DNA of 64,000 nt, from NCBI GenBank assembly GCA_019787685.1, contig JAHNUO010000007.1, forward strand, positions 1,178,001-1,242,000, written 5' to 3'. Position numbers and translations under genes: made by a program. The notes under the pieces are model-generated. The model was not told the DNA's origin, searched no databases, and was given only the letters and a program-made list of their open reading frames with translations. This stretch comes from Chiua virens. Its lineage: Eukaryota > Basidiomycota > Agaricomycetes > Boletales > Boletaceae. Below, one piece after another: positions 37,886-49,969 of this stretch (position 1 is its first letter; every line of letters starts with the position of its first letter).

Positions 37886-39327
37886 ATGTCCTCAGCTCTC
37901 TACACCGCTCTTCCCATCTACGACGACCACGACTCCCCAAAACCAAACCCATACCTATCTCGGATACCCTTCTTACGTCGCCGGGGCGGGCTAAGACGAT
38001 TTGTGTCCTCGTGTACGCACCCTGGGACATCTGCAACGATGCGACTCCGAACACTATGTAGTATGGTGATATTTGTGGTACCCATCAGCGCGTTGGCGCT
38101 CTTGTGGGCTTGGTACACGTTTGAGCCTCATCTCCACGTCGACCTTGTCTTCTATGACCGCACATGGATTGCCGACGAGATTCAACCCATTACGCCCCTC
38201 TCGGGTTGTTTTGACCCAGACAGGGTCAGTCCGTTGTACAACGTCACCGAGGAACTGTACGGAAAGAAGCAGTTCGAAGTCCAAGCTGGCGTCCCCATGC
38301 GACTAGGCATGGACTGCTATGCTCTTGCTGGCACCATCACTTTGCCCGAAAACGACACTCGCCATGATGCATGGATACCACCCGACCATCGACATCAGTA
38401 TCACACCTATTGGCGCACGGACCTCGCCCCGCTCGGAGAACGCCAAGAACTCATGCTTAAATCCTTTTTCGCTACGCAGAACTTACCTCGCTCCCGCCTC
38501 GTTCTCTGGTCAAATGGCGACATGATAGAGAACCCGATAATTCAAAGGTACCTCCTACGCTACCCGGAGTCGTTCACGTTTCGCATCGCAAACATCACCG
38601 CCCTCGCCAAGGGCACAGCGATGGAGGCGAGCAAGCTACTCCACGCAAACGATAAGAAGGCATGGCTCGACGGCGACCTTGTCCGGTTGCTCGTCATCTG
38701 GCACTACGGCGGTATGTGGATCGACATGGACATGCTCCTCACACGCGACCTTGAGCTACTTTCCGAGCACGAGTTCGTCACGCAGTGGGACTGCTGGGGT
38801 AAATCGCACAATCTTTCTCTACCTTATACATCCCTGACGTCTTTCGCTTTCTTCTCTCGTCCTTATCCCCATGCTCGCATACAGCCAAATCTTATCAAGC
38901 TTTCAACGGCGCGCTTATGCATTTCAAACAACATTCGCCTTATCTCTGCGAAGCATTCCACCTCATGGCCACTTCTACCCCGCCCCGCCCATCCTCCACC
39001 GATTGGGGTGCAATCCTCTACCTCCGACTCTGGCGCCGCCTCCTCACCGCGTCGATCCCCCCTTTCAAGATCCTCCCATTTTGCTTCAGCGATCCCCTCG
39101 CTTGCCGGCTCGACAACAGCGTCCCAGACCCGTTCAAGCCCGATCGTGCCGACGGGCAATGGGCAGAGGGGTACGGCTTAGAGGAGGGCGGGGGGCTCGA
39201 CGCGGCGCTGCATAAGATCTTTGCCGTCCATCTCCATAACCGGTGGGACAAGTCGTTTCCCCGAGGTGGCTGGGTAGAACGGTTGCTCATTCGCCGGTAC
39301 GAGGAGGCGTTGGGGAATTGGACATAG
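37886..39327 (+). CDS. Type II membrane glycosyltransferase with DXD motif (paralogue 2)
   Basis: Two exons, 37886-38798 and 38885-39327, join in phase to about 451 aa. A cytosolic tail of about 55 residues leads to a signal anchor (MVIFVVPISALALLWAWY) and a luminal catalytic domain. The metal/sugar-nucleotide motif is YGGMWIDMDMLL, preceded by DKKAWLDGDLVRLL; the second exon holds HFKQHSPYLCEAFHLMA and GGWVERLL. It is clearly homologous to the gene at 26.3-27.9 kb along its whole length, with the intron at the same position. A Golgi mannosyl- or related transferase role is expected from the family, but the acceptor is unknown. Its N-terminus reads cleanly in one frame, which makes it the better guide to the true start of paralogue 1. 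Confidence 0.87.
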
Positions 39328-39998
39328 ATGACACTCGTTCGAGTTCGGGGAGGGAGAGGTTGGCGAGGGAAGCGGAGCGGAGTACGCTTCGGGACTGTTA
39401 TCGGAATCGCGCATGTGTGAGTGGTCTCTAAAACAGCACGCTTTTTGATCGTGTCGATCTGAGTGGGACACGTTTCTCAGATCACATCGCAGTTGAATCT
39501 CAAGCTCCGCGCAAGCTCTTTGCCCTCCCCCGATCCCGTATTGGCTACATAAAGTTTGTAAACACGTACCTAGCGAACACGATACATTATGAATACTCTA
39601 TTCTATCTTCCAACATGTATGCACTTGGGGCCTTTCTGACAACGACGCACGAGAACAAGTTTGACGACATGACATAATGGGACGTCCTATGTAATTTTGG
39701 TTGCTGGTGGTCACCAGCATCCTCCAAGCTTGGACTTGACGGGTTATGACTCCTAATCATTTACTTTTTCTGCTGTACGTTATCAAGGTGTGTGTAATCA
39801 AATACGGAGGCCTCCCTTAGACTTCTGTAACAGTACTTGGTAGACGAGAATGATTACAAATACAGTGTACAAGGAGTCAAGGATTCCCTGCTATGATCAT
39901 GACAAAATCTAGCTCGTATGCGGAACTATTTGTGCTATGGTATGCGTGCAATAGAGAATAAGAAAAAAGGGGAGCCAACTCCCCGTGCCTCGACGACA
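39328..39998. other. Convergent intergenic region
   Basis: 3' flanks of glycosyltransferase 2 and the MFS gene. No gene is seen. Confidence 0.4.
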
Positions 39999-42900
39999 TT
40001 ATCGAATCAAAAAGCTGTGTGCCACGGCCAACGCGCACACCAACGAACAAGCCAGGAATCCGAGTGGATACCCAGACGGATCGCTTTGCGTGCTCGCCGC
40101 CCAGAGCTTTCCAAGGTTATAACGTGTCAGCTTCTGACGAAGAAGCAAAGAAGGGACAACTCACGTAGCCCCCAAGAATCGGCCCGAAACAACGCGCAAG
40201 ACTGACTATACTTTGCGCAGCGCCGTTGGCAAAGCCCACCGCTGCTGGTGGGGTCACTATTCAAGAGTGACTCAGACTCGGCACAACAAAATCAACGGGA
40301 AAACATACTGTAGTTGAGGAGAATAGCAACGGATGTGTAGGCAAACGTGTTACCACAGTACCGAACCGCACTGCGTATTCGGTGAGTCGACAAAATTGCA
40401 CGGAGCAGAAATAAGATGTGCTTACGTGCTCACAGTAAGGGCTGGTAAAACGAGAAGACCATGAGACTCAGTAGAGAAATGACAAGGGAGAGAGACCTAC
40501 CACTCATGAGCAAAAAATTCCCCCCATCAGAGGTATTTGCAAAGACACGGTACAGCACGACGGTGAGGTAAGCCGGAATGAAGAGGAATGAGCCAAGACG
40601 GAACATTGCCAAGTGAGAGAAACGACCACGGGGAGGGCTAATAACATCATTAGAAACTTTGCGCTTCGCGAACAAGGACTTGTCTACGTGCCCAATATTT
40701 CTGGTGGAGAATGATTAGTATCCATATGCAAAGGGGACCAACGTACGAGGTACTCACGGATAGAGGTAGAATTGGTAGACAATTTGGAACAGACACATGA
40801 GAGCAACTGCAGAATATGGTGTCAACAATATTCAAGGCTTAGATGCAAACAGTACAAACTTAATTGCGAAAAATGACCCGGGTTCAGATTCAATCCTCCA
40901 GATCCATAGTCTCTGCCATGCTCGTCAGCCTCTCGCCAACCCGGAAAACCATGATCAACTCACGTGACAAGATAAGATAGGAATACTTGATCATGGGTTG
41001 TGCTATGAAGCGCTAATAGCCCATACTGGATGATAACCAAGATTGGAAGCTGAGACGTCAAGGAGGGAGGTTTATCCGCATTAACATCCATGGCACCTGT
41101 CTCAGTCCCATTGATGCCGTTCGGAGACCCATGACGCTCAAGAATAGGGGTTAATCCATCTGGGCGTTCAGCTTCGCGTAACTGTGCATCTAGCACAGCA
41201 GGCGGCATCCGAACACCAGCATGAGCAAAGATACTCGGGCCGGTAGTAGAAGACCGGCGGGAAAGGCGGACGCTCCCGGGGATGGGTGAACCAAATGCAG
41301 ATGTACGCGACACAGAGCGTCGGGGAATGCCCCGAGCCGATGCGAATGTACCCCTCGATGAACGACGACCATGCTTGCGATAGCATTGCTGTGGGATCAA
41401 TGTTCCGCGAGTCTGTCCTTCCTCGAACCGTCCCATAAAAGTCCTGTCCCTCAATATCTTCTTCGCCGTCCAACACTCCTTGCTCCTCGTCGGATAGCAT
41501 ACCGGAATCCAATGCATATTCCTCCTCATTATCAACGTTCATTGCTGCCGCAACCCACAAGTCTGCAATGTTGGTTACTGCGTTTTCGTTCGCCATGAGT
41601 AGTCGCTGGGTGAAATTGAGTTCGGAGCCCTCATAAGAAGACAGGTTGCCATCCATGTAGGCACTTCGCCGGCTCCTCAACGTACTCGCCATACTGCGAC
41701 GGGGTGTGATTGTGTTCGCTAGTCGATGTCTCTGATTGTCACCGTAACCATACGCGGACCCATTTGCTCGGCTCAATCGATGCCTGTTAATGAGTGGAGA
41801 TGAGATCAAAGGGACAGATGGCGCAGTAGCAATTTCAGTGGGATAAATGACCGGCGAACTTGATCCAGTATACACCGAGAATGTACTCGAGATTTTCCGC
41901 TTGAGGGTACCGAACAATCCTGTGGGTTGCACTTCTTCAAAGGGTACGTTGATGCTCTCCTCTCCTCCTCTTCTTCTTCAGGGATTGGCAGCGGCTGGTT
42001 TCCAACCTTCTCTGGGGGAAGACGAATGGCGCCTTCCCTTGGCCCTCCATCACGACCAAGGAAAAGGGACAGAATCGAGCCTGCGTGGGAGTGAGGAACA
42101 GCAAAGTGGCAAGGTCAAGGGACACACCGATCAACGTCATGCTGCCAGCAATAGCACATGGCAAGAAGTATGGGTAATCCACGAAAAACGGGATAGAGCC
42201 AAATGCCTGTGGCCACTTTTCCGCCTGGCCGTTCAACTGAAATGTACATTTTGAGTCCCTGCAATGATGGCAATTGTGGGGTGACGCACATGCTCCCCCA
42301 ACAACGGCACCTGCGACACCACCAAATCCCCAACAAAAACTAGGAGAAGGTATTTGTCAGCTACGATCTGAAATACCTGCGCAAAATTTGGTTACCCCAT
42401 GATGGCGTATGCTCTGCCTTCATTGGTGGGGTCGGTTACGGTGGTAACGCACCCGCGAGCTACGCCGACTGCGCCTGCAAAGATACCTTGAAGCAGGCGG
42501 ACAACGAAAGCCTGACGGAACGAAGTGCAAGTGCCGAAAATGGAAACCGTGACCGTACTTCCAAACAAAGCAAGAAAGAGGACAGTCCGAGGACCATGCT
42601 TATCGGCAACAGTAGCCTAAGAAGAGGGCGTCCGAGTCAGCCAGTGTGAAATGGGATCGAGAACGGTGCGTGCATACCCATAGGAGAGATGTGAGAAACT
42701 GAGTGAGAAAGAATGCGGCGACTACACGGGCGGGGTAAGAGAATGCCCAGCAATGAGAGATTACATTGTCAAACCTAGAATGCCTGTATAGAAGGCAATG
42801 TCGGATTCTTCTTGAAATTCATTGAATCCTGGAATGACCAAAGGCCTCAGAGTCACACGATATGATGCCAGGCGAAGCTCTACCTTTGACCATGAAGAGC

Positions 42901-43324
42901 AAGAACGGCATTGACACGTTTGCAGACAAGAACTCTCCGAGCATTGTCTGTACGACTCTGAGGACCGTCGCAGAACAGAGCGAGCATCGCACTCACAATG
43001 GACAACACAATCATAGATAACACTGGCAGTGGGGTCGAATCTGGCTCCCTGGCGTGCAGTGCACTCGGAATGGGCGGCTTTGTCCGATTTCTGAGGCTTG
43101 ACATCCAGCTCTTCATCCTGATTCATCAACCTGGACAAGATGTTTGGCCGTACCCAGGAGCTTGCGCGCCGTAGCTGGCCGTAGTAACCGTCTGATATCT
43201 CGCCGACTTGCTGTATTCCCGGTGCGTTGGGGACGCCAAACGAACGTCTTGACGGCGACGACATGTGAAGCTGGCCTGCGTGAGGCAGCTGCCTTGGTGC
43301 GCGCGTACCGAGCTTCCGAGCCAT
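39999..43324 (-). CDS. Major facilitator superfamily transporter with long central loop
   Basis: Many short exons. A polar N-terminal tail (43324 to about 43,080) is followed by TM1 (VLSMIVLSI/TMLGEFLSA), the MFS motif A (WATVADKHGPRTVL, about 42,600), TM4-5 (LLQGIFAGAVGVARG, ICWGFGG-like) and TM6. A cytosolic loop of about 240 residues follows (41,170-41,932), rich in Ser and Arg and then acidic (MLSDEEQGVLDGEEDIEG). TM7 (LPILVIIQYGLLAL) to TM12 (YPLGFLACSLVCALAVAHSF) run to the stop at 39999. The layout matches fungal DHA1/ZIFL-like, often vacuolar, carriers. The substrate is unknown. Between the N-terminal tail and TM1 the frame changes near 43,078; an extra base or a 40-nt intron (GTTGAT...CCTCAG) would both restore it. 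Confidence 0.82.
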
Positions 43325-44450
43325 CGTCGTAGTTAAATATGACTGTCCGCTATACCTTTTGGCGCTGCTACCAAGTTGTTACGTAATGTAGTCGGATATA
43401 CAGATAAAGGTAGTGTTGCGGTGGTGCCGACGTTAGCCAGACGAGCCATTCGCAGAAATCGCTATCATGGCGGTATCACCGCTTCTTATCGTCTCCCTCA
43501 CGTCTCAGTCAAAAAGTGGAGCAACCGACAGTAAATCTGGACCTTACTACGTATCACAATCCCCAAATGTGCCAAATTGACAACAGGAATTCCCACTCAG
43601 CTACTCAACCTATACAGGTCAGCGATTTCTATCAGCCGCCGCGCAAAATTCGCGCTCCCGTCGTCATTAATCCAATATATCAATTCCTCAAAAAATTATC
43701 GGCAGCTTTGATCAAGTGATGGCACGATGGCCCAAGCTGGCCAGTTGAGGGGAACAAGGGGATACGTCAATTTTCCTATTGGTCAACTGGAACTTTGGAC
43801 TCGGTCGGAAAGATGAAACGATGATGTATTTCTTTCTCCTTGTCATTCATCACACCATTCAGGCGCGTCACCCGATTTCATTATGCAACCTCGTTGGGAC
43901 TGCATCTGCGTTATCCAAAGGCATGTGGGACCATCTCAGTAGCTATCTGTCAACTGGTACGATACCCGTAGTGAACCTGGAGGACTTGAAAGCGCCCGAT
44001 CCTGTATAGTCAACGAGTTATCAAATAAAGCACAACGATGAAACGGAACCGGACGAATCAAACGAAACTGTTGACCCGTTTTGTGCATCGTCACTCCGGT
44101 TGATTATGGATCAGGCCCGGGAAGCACAGGATCGAGTAATATCGAGTCTTCTGAGTGCGCTTTCTGGGAAAGTGAGAATCCCTGACACGGAAATTCCGGC
44201 CCAAGCAAGAGCCGGAGGGCTGAGCTACCTCTATCGCAGTCAAAGATAACCTCGAACTCATCATCAATTAAATCTCACTAGGCTACTAGCAGCAAGTCGA
44301 AGTATCAAATAATGCCAGGGTCCCACGTACTTTAATGGACACTAGGAGCATGTTGACATCTTACAAATTTGGACAATCCCATCGCACAGAACAACATGGC
44401 ATTTATCACATCCGACTTGGAGAAACCATGTACATAGGAATATTTGGAAG
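43325..44450. other. Intergenic upstream of MFS gene
   Basis: MFS promoter and spacer. ORFs of up to 76 codons show no family features. Confidence 0.4.
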
Positions 44451-45636
44451 CTAGCCGATGGTGACAGCTTCATTCCTAGAACTCTGTTTCCCGTCCTCTT
44501 CGTTCATGAACACGTCATAACGGCGAGTGACAGGACTCCAGTGAAGATTCCCCACAACCCAGTCAATCAATCCATTGGCATAAGTGGCGACTTGCTGCTC
44601 CATTTCTTGTTCCAGCGGTGGTGGGTTGTTCTTACTTATGTTGAAGCGCTCAAGGGCCTCTCTGAACAGCTTCTCGGCATGATCAAGCCTCTGTAAATCC
44701 AGACCATTAAACTCCGGATCTCTCTGCACGACCGTCAGCAAGTTGTTTAATGCTCCATTTTCGCGAAATTCCTGCTTGAAAGAGTACACGTCCTGTGCTC
44801 AAAGGCAACCCGAATTTCAACTTCAATGCACGGGAATAAAAAATGACTGACGTTCACAATCCAAATCATATCATTTGCAGCGTTTTCCATCTCACGGATG
44901 GCTGGATGGTCCAATACGTCATCCAGAATGTGGAGCTGGCGAGCAGACTGGATTAACGTGAAGCATGGACGAGCACGAATCGACTCGCGACGCATGACTG
45001 CGTATGATTGGACGTCACCCATCCCATAATTTCTCGCATACGACTCTCTGTCACGCGCTTCTTGCACAACGCCCGTGGCATAAGCTTTGCTACCTCCCGG
45101 AAATCGTGGCCAATGAAAGGATCCTACAACGGTCTTCAGGTTTGGCACTAATTCACTGGGTCCGGAATGATATTCTGATCAAGAAAGAAATACGTCAGTA
45201 TTAGTATTGTAATCCATGACCGTACAGAAGCCTTGGCTGTTGTGCTAGCAGCGTCGTCACTAGAGTAACGGGTCAGCATGGGGAAACAATACATTGGTGT
45301 CGACATACGTCAAAATGTCCATGAATAAAAAACCTTTCATGAGGTCGACAATCCCCTTTAACTGCTAGAGCGAGGCCATCGGATAGGATAACACGGTATG
45401 GAGTACTGCGTCTGAACATTGGAACTCCTAGGATGCGTCTGGGTACTCAAGTACTCATGTCTGAGGAGCAAATATCAACTGATACGCACGATCGCCATGC
45501 GGGTGTCACCAAATTTCTCCTTTACCGATGAGTTGGATGCTATCTCGGCCTCCTTGAAGTGGGGACAGATTTCTCCACCTGGTTTTCCAGGGAGCAAGGC
45601 GAAGAAGTTAGGGAGAAGATACACCCTTGTAGACAT
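44451..45636 (-). pseudogene. Sesquiterpene (class I terpene) synthase 1, probably broken
   Basis: Minus strand, several exons. The N-terminal block (YLLPNFFALLPGKPGGE..CPHFKEAE) is that of fungal Cop6/muurolene-type synthases. The Asp-rich metal site is FLFMDILTDDAAS. The C-terminal half is fully preserved: IRARPCFTLIQSARQL, the NSE triad in NDMIWIVN/DVYSFKQE across an intron, and the RY pair in VTRRY. The N-terminal half is damaged. A TAG (45365-45367) sits inside an otherwise well-matching block (LSYPMASL-stop-QLKG), and the exon after the Asp-rich motif cannot be joined in frame. The enzyme would ionise farnesyl diphosphate with Mg2+. It is either a recent pseudogene or carries assembly errors. 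The partner synthase is 2.5 kb away on the other strand. Confidence 0.75.
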
Positions 45637-46865
45637 CAAAGTGGAAAACCTTTTGCAACACGAGCAGTTCGAAGAATCGTGCCAATAGTACAATCTGCCG
45701 TCCGTATTCACCTGGCTCCACAATTGTTTAGCTTCACTAGCTCCTCTTGCGGTAAGTGCGTTCCAACTTGGTACCACCAAATGATTGGGACAGATATCCT
45801 GGCACCATTATTTCGTCGCGTGATTGGCGTAACGACAAGAGCTCGGGAACGTTACCGTTTGACATGGCTGTCTGACTTGGTCCACAGGATGGCGGCACGT
45901 TTCCCGCGGGCATGCGTAGTATGTAAGGCGAAAGAAAACATACTGTTCTCAGATGATTCTTGGTTCCGAAATATAGTTCCGACCAACAGGTTATGGCAAT
46001 TTTGCAGACGTTTGTTACGAACGAGCTCAATCCTGGGCTTGACAAGCCAGTTTAGTTGGTCAGCATGACTTCTTACTATTCAATCCTGGGCCCAGGAATT
46101 GCTGCTCGGCTGCAGAGCCAGGGTGATAGCATCTTTCGTGTGGCTCTGATAAGCGAATGAGTCGGGATGGTTGTGGTGGACTCTATTTCAAAGATCCGGG
46201 GAGGGTAGAGATGCCAAAAGAGTAAATTACGGGGGGCTTGCAGGAGCCCAATGTCCACGGTGGCTGATGGCGGCAAGTACTCACAAGCGAAAGAGAATGC
46301 ATGATTGACGAGAGTTGCATTACCATCGATTATTTTAAGTGATTGGATACTTGCGTGGTACTGAACAACTTGTTGCAGCGGAGAACGCAGTAATGTCACT
46401 AGTAGCAGTAGACTTTTAACATGTCAACTAAGCATGTGACTGCTACTGTGCCCTTATAAGGATCGTCACAAAAATCAAGTACTTCCGGAGGAAAGAGATG
46501 CTTGCAAAGATACTATAGTAGCCACTGAGTGCGTGGCAGATTTGAATCACTATATGGAGGTGTTGGGACAAAGGTCAAGCCAAAGCTACAAGGCTTGTAT
46601 ATCCGTGTTCCACAAAAACAGCATGCTCGAAGGCTACACCAAAGAATTTCGAGCGAGGTCGGCTATTTGGGGTTCGACTCGGCAAAGGTCAACTAGTAGT
46701 AGCACTCTAGCCGCGCATGCTAAATGCAAAGTCGGTGGCAGTGCACTTTTTTCTAGGCGAAGTCTCACAGACGCGACCATCTGACCAGCGCCTGTTGTCA
46801 CGATCCCAGCGCATAAAAGCCCTGTTCACATGTCGCTGGTCAAGCGAGCGCCACTTTGAAACGTC
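45637..46865. other. Intergenic between terpene synthase 1 and hydrophobin
   Basis: No supported gene. It contains the promoters of the divergent terpene synthase 1 and hydrophobin genes. Confidence 0.4.
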
Positions 46866-46871
46866 TATGTT

Positions 46872-47316
46872 GTGCACATCCTGTTCTTGCTCTCGTCCTT
46901 GGCTGCGCTCGCCGCTGCCCAAGGTAGCCTGCAATGCCCCTCGGGCGAAATCGTCTGCTGTAACAAGGTACAAAATGTGAGTTACCCCGTACTGATTTCC
47001 TGTCAGCGGTGGTCTTACCCTGGGGCAGGCGTACGACGTCCCCAATATCCCAGTTACCACTGGTCTGTCTCCCGCAAGTGCGGCCAATCTTGGGCTGGTC
47101 GGTTCTACTTGCACGAGCCTCACCGTGATCGGGCTTCCGACTGGAAAGACTTGCGCAACGAGCCAGTTGCCTGTGTGCTGCACGGACAACAACTATGTAT
47201 GTTTGCTCTGCTATTCTCGTTGGACGCTCTAAGCCGACTAAATTTGTATTGCGCAGAATGGAACTGTTAGTCTGGGATGTGGTTACATCAACAATAATCC
47301 CATGATACCCGCCTAA
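46872..47316 (+). CDS. Class I hydrophobin
   Basis: Three exons, about 46872-46976, 47029-47196 and 47257-47316, give about 110 aa. A signal peptide (ILFLLSSLAALAAAQG) is followed by the eight hydrophobin cysteines in order: C, CC (CPSGEIVCC), C, C (after LPTGKT), CC (LPVCC), C (LGCGY). Class I hydrophobins are secreted and self-assemble at air-water interfaces to coat hyphae and spores. Both introns have GTGAGT/GTATGT donors. The start is damaged: the only nearby ATG (46867) is one base out of frame with the signal peptide, and the in-frame sequence upstream runs into a stop without ATG. Either a base is missing there or translation starts elsewhere. A minus-strand ORF of 196 codons covering the same bases is a shadow. 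Confidence 0.85.
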
Positions 47317-48112
47317 GGGCAGAGACGGTCGTGTGTTGCATAGTGCTACATACACCTTTCCCCCCGCTTCCACGACATCTATTTCCACGTGCCTGTTTTT
47401 ATTCCTAAGTATGACGGGTGCAAGGTTCAATCATATTTTCCTCGAGTCGATGTTTTTACAAGCAAGTGTTCCTGAGGGAGCTTCAAGTTGTGGTCTTTAT
47501 CAACTGTGGGCACGTTGCCAACGTCCATATTATGCTTGGCAATTGTGATGTTCCAGGTTGTCCATTCTCACATTACTTATGGCATTAGCGGACTGGGCGG
47601 ACGAACATAAGCCATTTCGGAAACCTGGGTCAGTTGGTGTGCAGGGTAAGTCCCTTCTATCTTGTCTAAATAATTTTTGCTTTGAACGCAACTCTCCACG
47701 CCATGTCTTGCAAGTAGTGCGTTGTTTGACTATCGGGAACTACAAGTTCCTTTGGTTATAATGACTAGATGGGTCACTGATAATCGTTAAGATTCTCGTG
47801 AAATTCGCCCAAGTTTGTGATATGGTATCTTGCTGACGCGTGTTGTCAGCTAGGTTGGATTTGCATTCCGGCCAAGAAAATCATGGTCTAATATCCGAGG
47901 ACATGGTCGTGGCGCAGTTCTTCTAGACTAGTCCCGTTCACAATATTGCCAGTGAGACACTGAATCCTGCTGTTCACTTTTAAAATTGACTAGTTCTCCG
48001 CTCCCAGTTATAACGTCCTTCGACATGCGTCACGTTTTTGCATCTCTTTTTCTCTCCTCTCTCGCCCAACTCTACATCGTCACTCTTTTAGCATACTGTC
48101 TGTCATTACAAG
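47317..48112. other. Intergenic between hydrophobin and terpene synthase 2
   Basis: Spacer and promoter of terpene synthase 2. No gene is seen. Confidence 0.45.
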
Positions 48113-49336
48113 ATGTCCTTCTTTTCTTCCACCTCTCCATCGACACACACGACCCTTCTCCTTCCTGATCTCATCTCGCATTGCACATTCGACCTCCATA
48201 TCGACCGGAACCACAAGCTCGTTTCAATCGAGTCTAAGCGATGGTTGTTCAATGGCGACTCCGACCTCGATGACGCTTCCCGTCACGCCTTTCACGGTCT
48301 CAAAGGCGGGAAACTGACTGCCATGTGCTATCCCAACGTCGGTTACCCACAACTCCGAGTCTGCGCCGATTTCCTCAACTGGCTGTTCCATCTCGACAAC
48401 CTCTCCGACGATATGACCGACCGCGGTCTTGACGAGGTCGCCAACCTTGTCATGAACTCCATGTATCACCCACACACGTACCGTTCCCCCGCGCGTCTGA
48501 ATCGGATGACGACAGAGTATGTATCTCCTTGTTTTATCGTCGCACATATTTGCTTGACATGGATGTCAGTTTCTGCAAGCGGATCGTCCAAACCGCCGCC
48601 CCTGGTACGCTTCAACGCTTCCGAGAAACGATGGACCTGTTCTTCCAAGCGATCCACCAGCAAGCTCGCGACCGAGCTAGCGGCACCATTCCTGATCTCG
48701 AATCGTACATCGCCCTTCGCCGCGACACGAGCGGATGCAAACCCTGCTGGGCGCTCATCGAATACGCCCACCACTTGCACATCCCCGATGACGTCATGAA
48801 CCATCCCATCATCCAGAGTCTTGGCGAAGCCACCAATGACCTCGTCACGTGGTCCAATGTAAGTGTTTCACTTCGGACCTTGGTCGGAACTTGATGCTGA
48901 CAATACCGTGGGCGTTACTTATCTGGGCGTTGGCAGGACATCTTTTCGTACGACGTCGAGCAATCCAAAGGACACACCCACAACATGATCGACGTTATCA
49001 TGTACGAGCAAGGATTGGGGTTACAAGCCGCCGTCGACGTCGTCGGTGATCTCTGCAAAGCGTGCCCTCGATCGGTTCGTACACCACCGCGCCAATCTGC
49101 CCTCGTGGGGCCCTGCTATCGACGATCAAGTCCGTGTGTACGTCGACGGCCTCGCGGATTGGATCGTGGGGAGTTTGCACTGGTCCTTTGAGACGGAGCG
49201 GTATTTCGGCAAGACGGGTATGCGTGTCAAGCAGACGAAACGCGTCACGTTGCGCCCCAAGGCTGTTCAGACTAAGTGCGTCGTGCCTATCACAACGTCC
49301 CCGTCGGCCCTGCTCGGAGAAGGTCGTGCGCCGTGA
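48113..49336 (+). CDS. Sesquiterpene (class I terpene) synthase 2
   Basis: Exons 48113-48516, 48570-48858 and 48937-49336. The first exon holds LLPDLISHCTFDLHI and the Asp-rich site in WLFHLDNLSDDM. The second ends in the NSE triad, ATNDLVTWSN/DIFSYDVEQ across the intron. The third has GLGLQAAVDVVGDLC, LPSWGPAIDDQ and the RY pair in SFETERYFG. These are the metal and diphosphate-binding elements of fungal sesquiterpene cyclases of the protoilludene/pentalenene-like clade. The enzyme should act on farnesyl diphosphate in the cytosol. One extra A in the run at 49057-49059 throws the last third out of frame; without it the family alignment would continue unbroken. The C-terminal tail after the RY pair may contain a further intron. 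The product cannot be predicted from sequence alone. Confidence 0.85.
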
Positions 49337-49969
49337 TGCCACGTTGCCGATGGTGAGTGACTCGTGCTGGTCTGGACGGCGCCACAGCCAATGAATGCCC
49401 TCCCCTGGCAGGGGTGGCAGGGTCTCGGAATCGCCGCGGATCCACCCCTATCACTGTAGCACATGGACTGCATTTTACAAGCCTCGGACTTTGGAAGCCT
49501 GACTCATCACATGCTCGCTTATCAGTTCTTTCTGTAATGTAGCATGGACCTATTTCGCGTGTATCTGGCAGACTGTGTATACGTATCTACCTTCACGGCG
49601 ATTGAGCGTACGGCAAGCCTGGTTGCTTTTTTTCTAGTTATCGAAAGTGGAAGAAATTAGCGAATTTCAGCACTATTCATCGATCACAGCTCTGGAATGA
49701 GGTTATCGTTATCGAAAGACAAGCTGTGCAACAGAAGTACGCGCTTGTCGATATATATGATGAGTGCCAATTGCGGAGGAGAGGAAAGTTCGTGTCTTGA
49801 AAAGATTGCAGCTAGAACCAGAGCTGGGAATAAAAAGCATGGAATGTGGTAAAGTGTCTCCATTATATGTGTGTATACTGATGCGCGCAGGTGACGATAT
49901 ATAATGCTGAAACGTCAAAATGAAAATGAACGAAAACAATAGGCAAAACAACAATAGCTTTGATCCGCC
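49337..49969. other. Convergent intergenic region
   Basis: 3' flanks of terpene synthase 2 and the F-box gene. No gene is seen. Confidence 0.45.

Noticed and set aside
46840..47430. 196-codon ORF on the minus strand
   Set aside because: It covers the hydrophobin exons on the other strand and lacks any family signature; shadow ORF.
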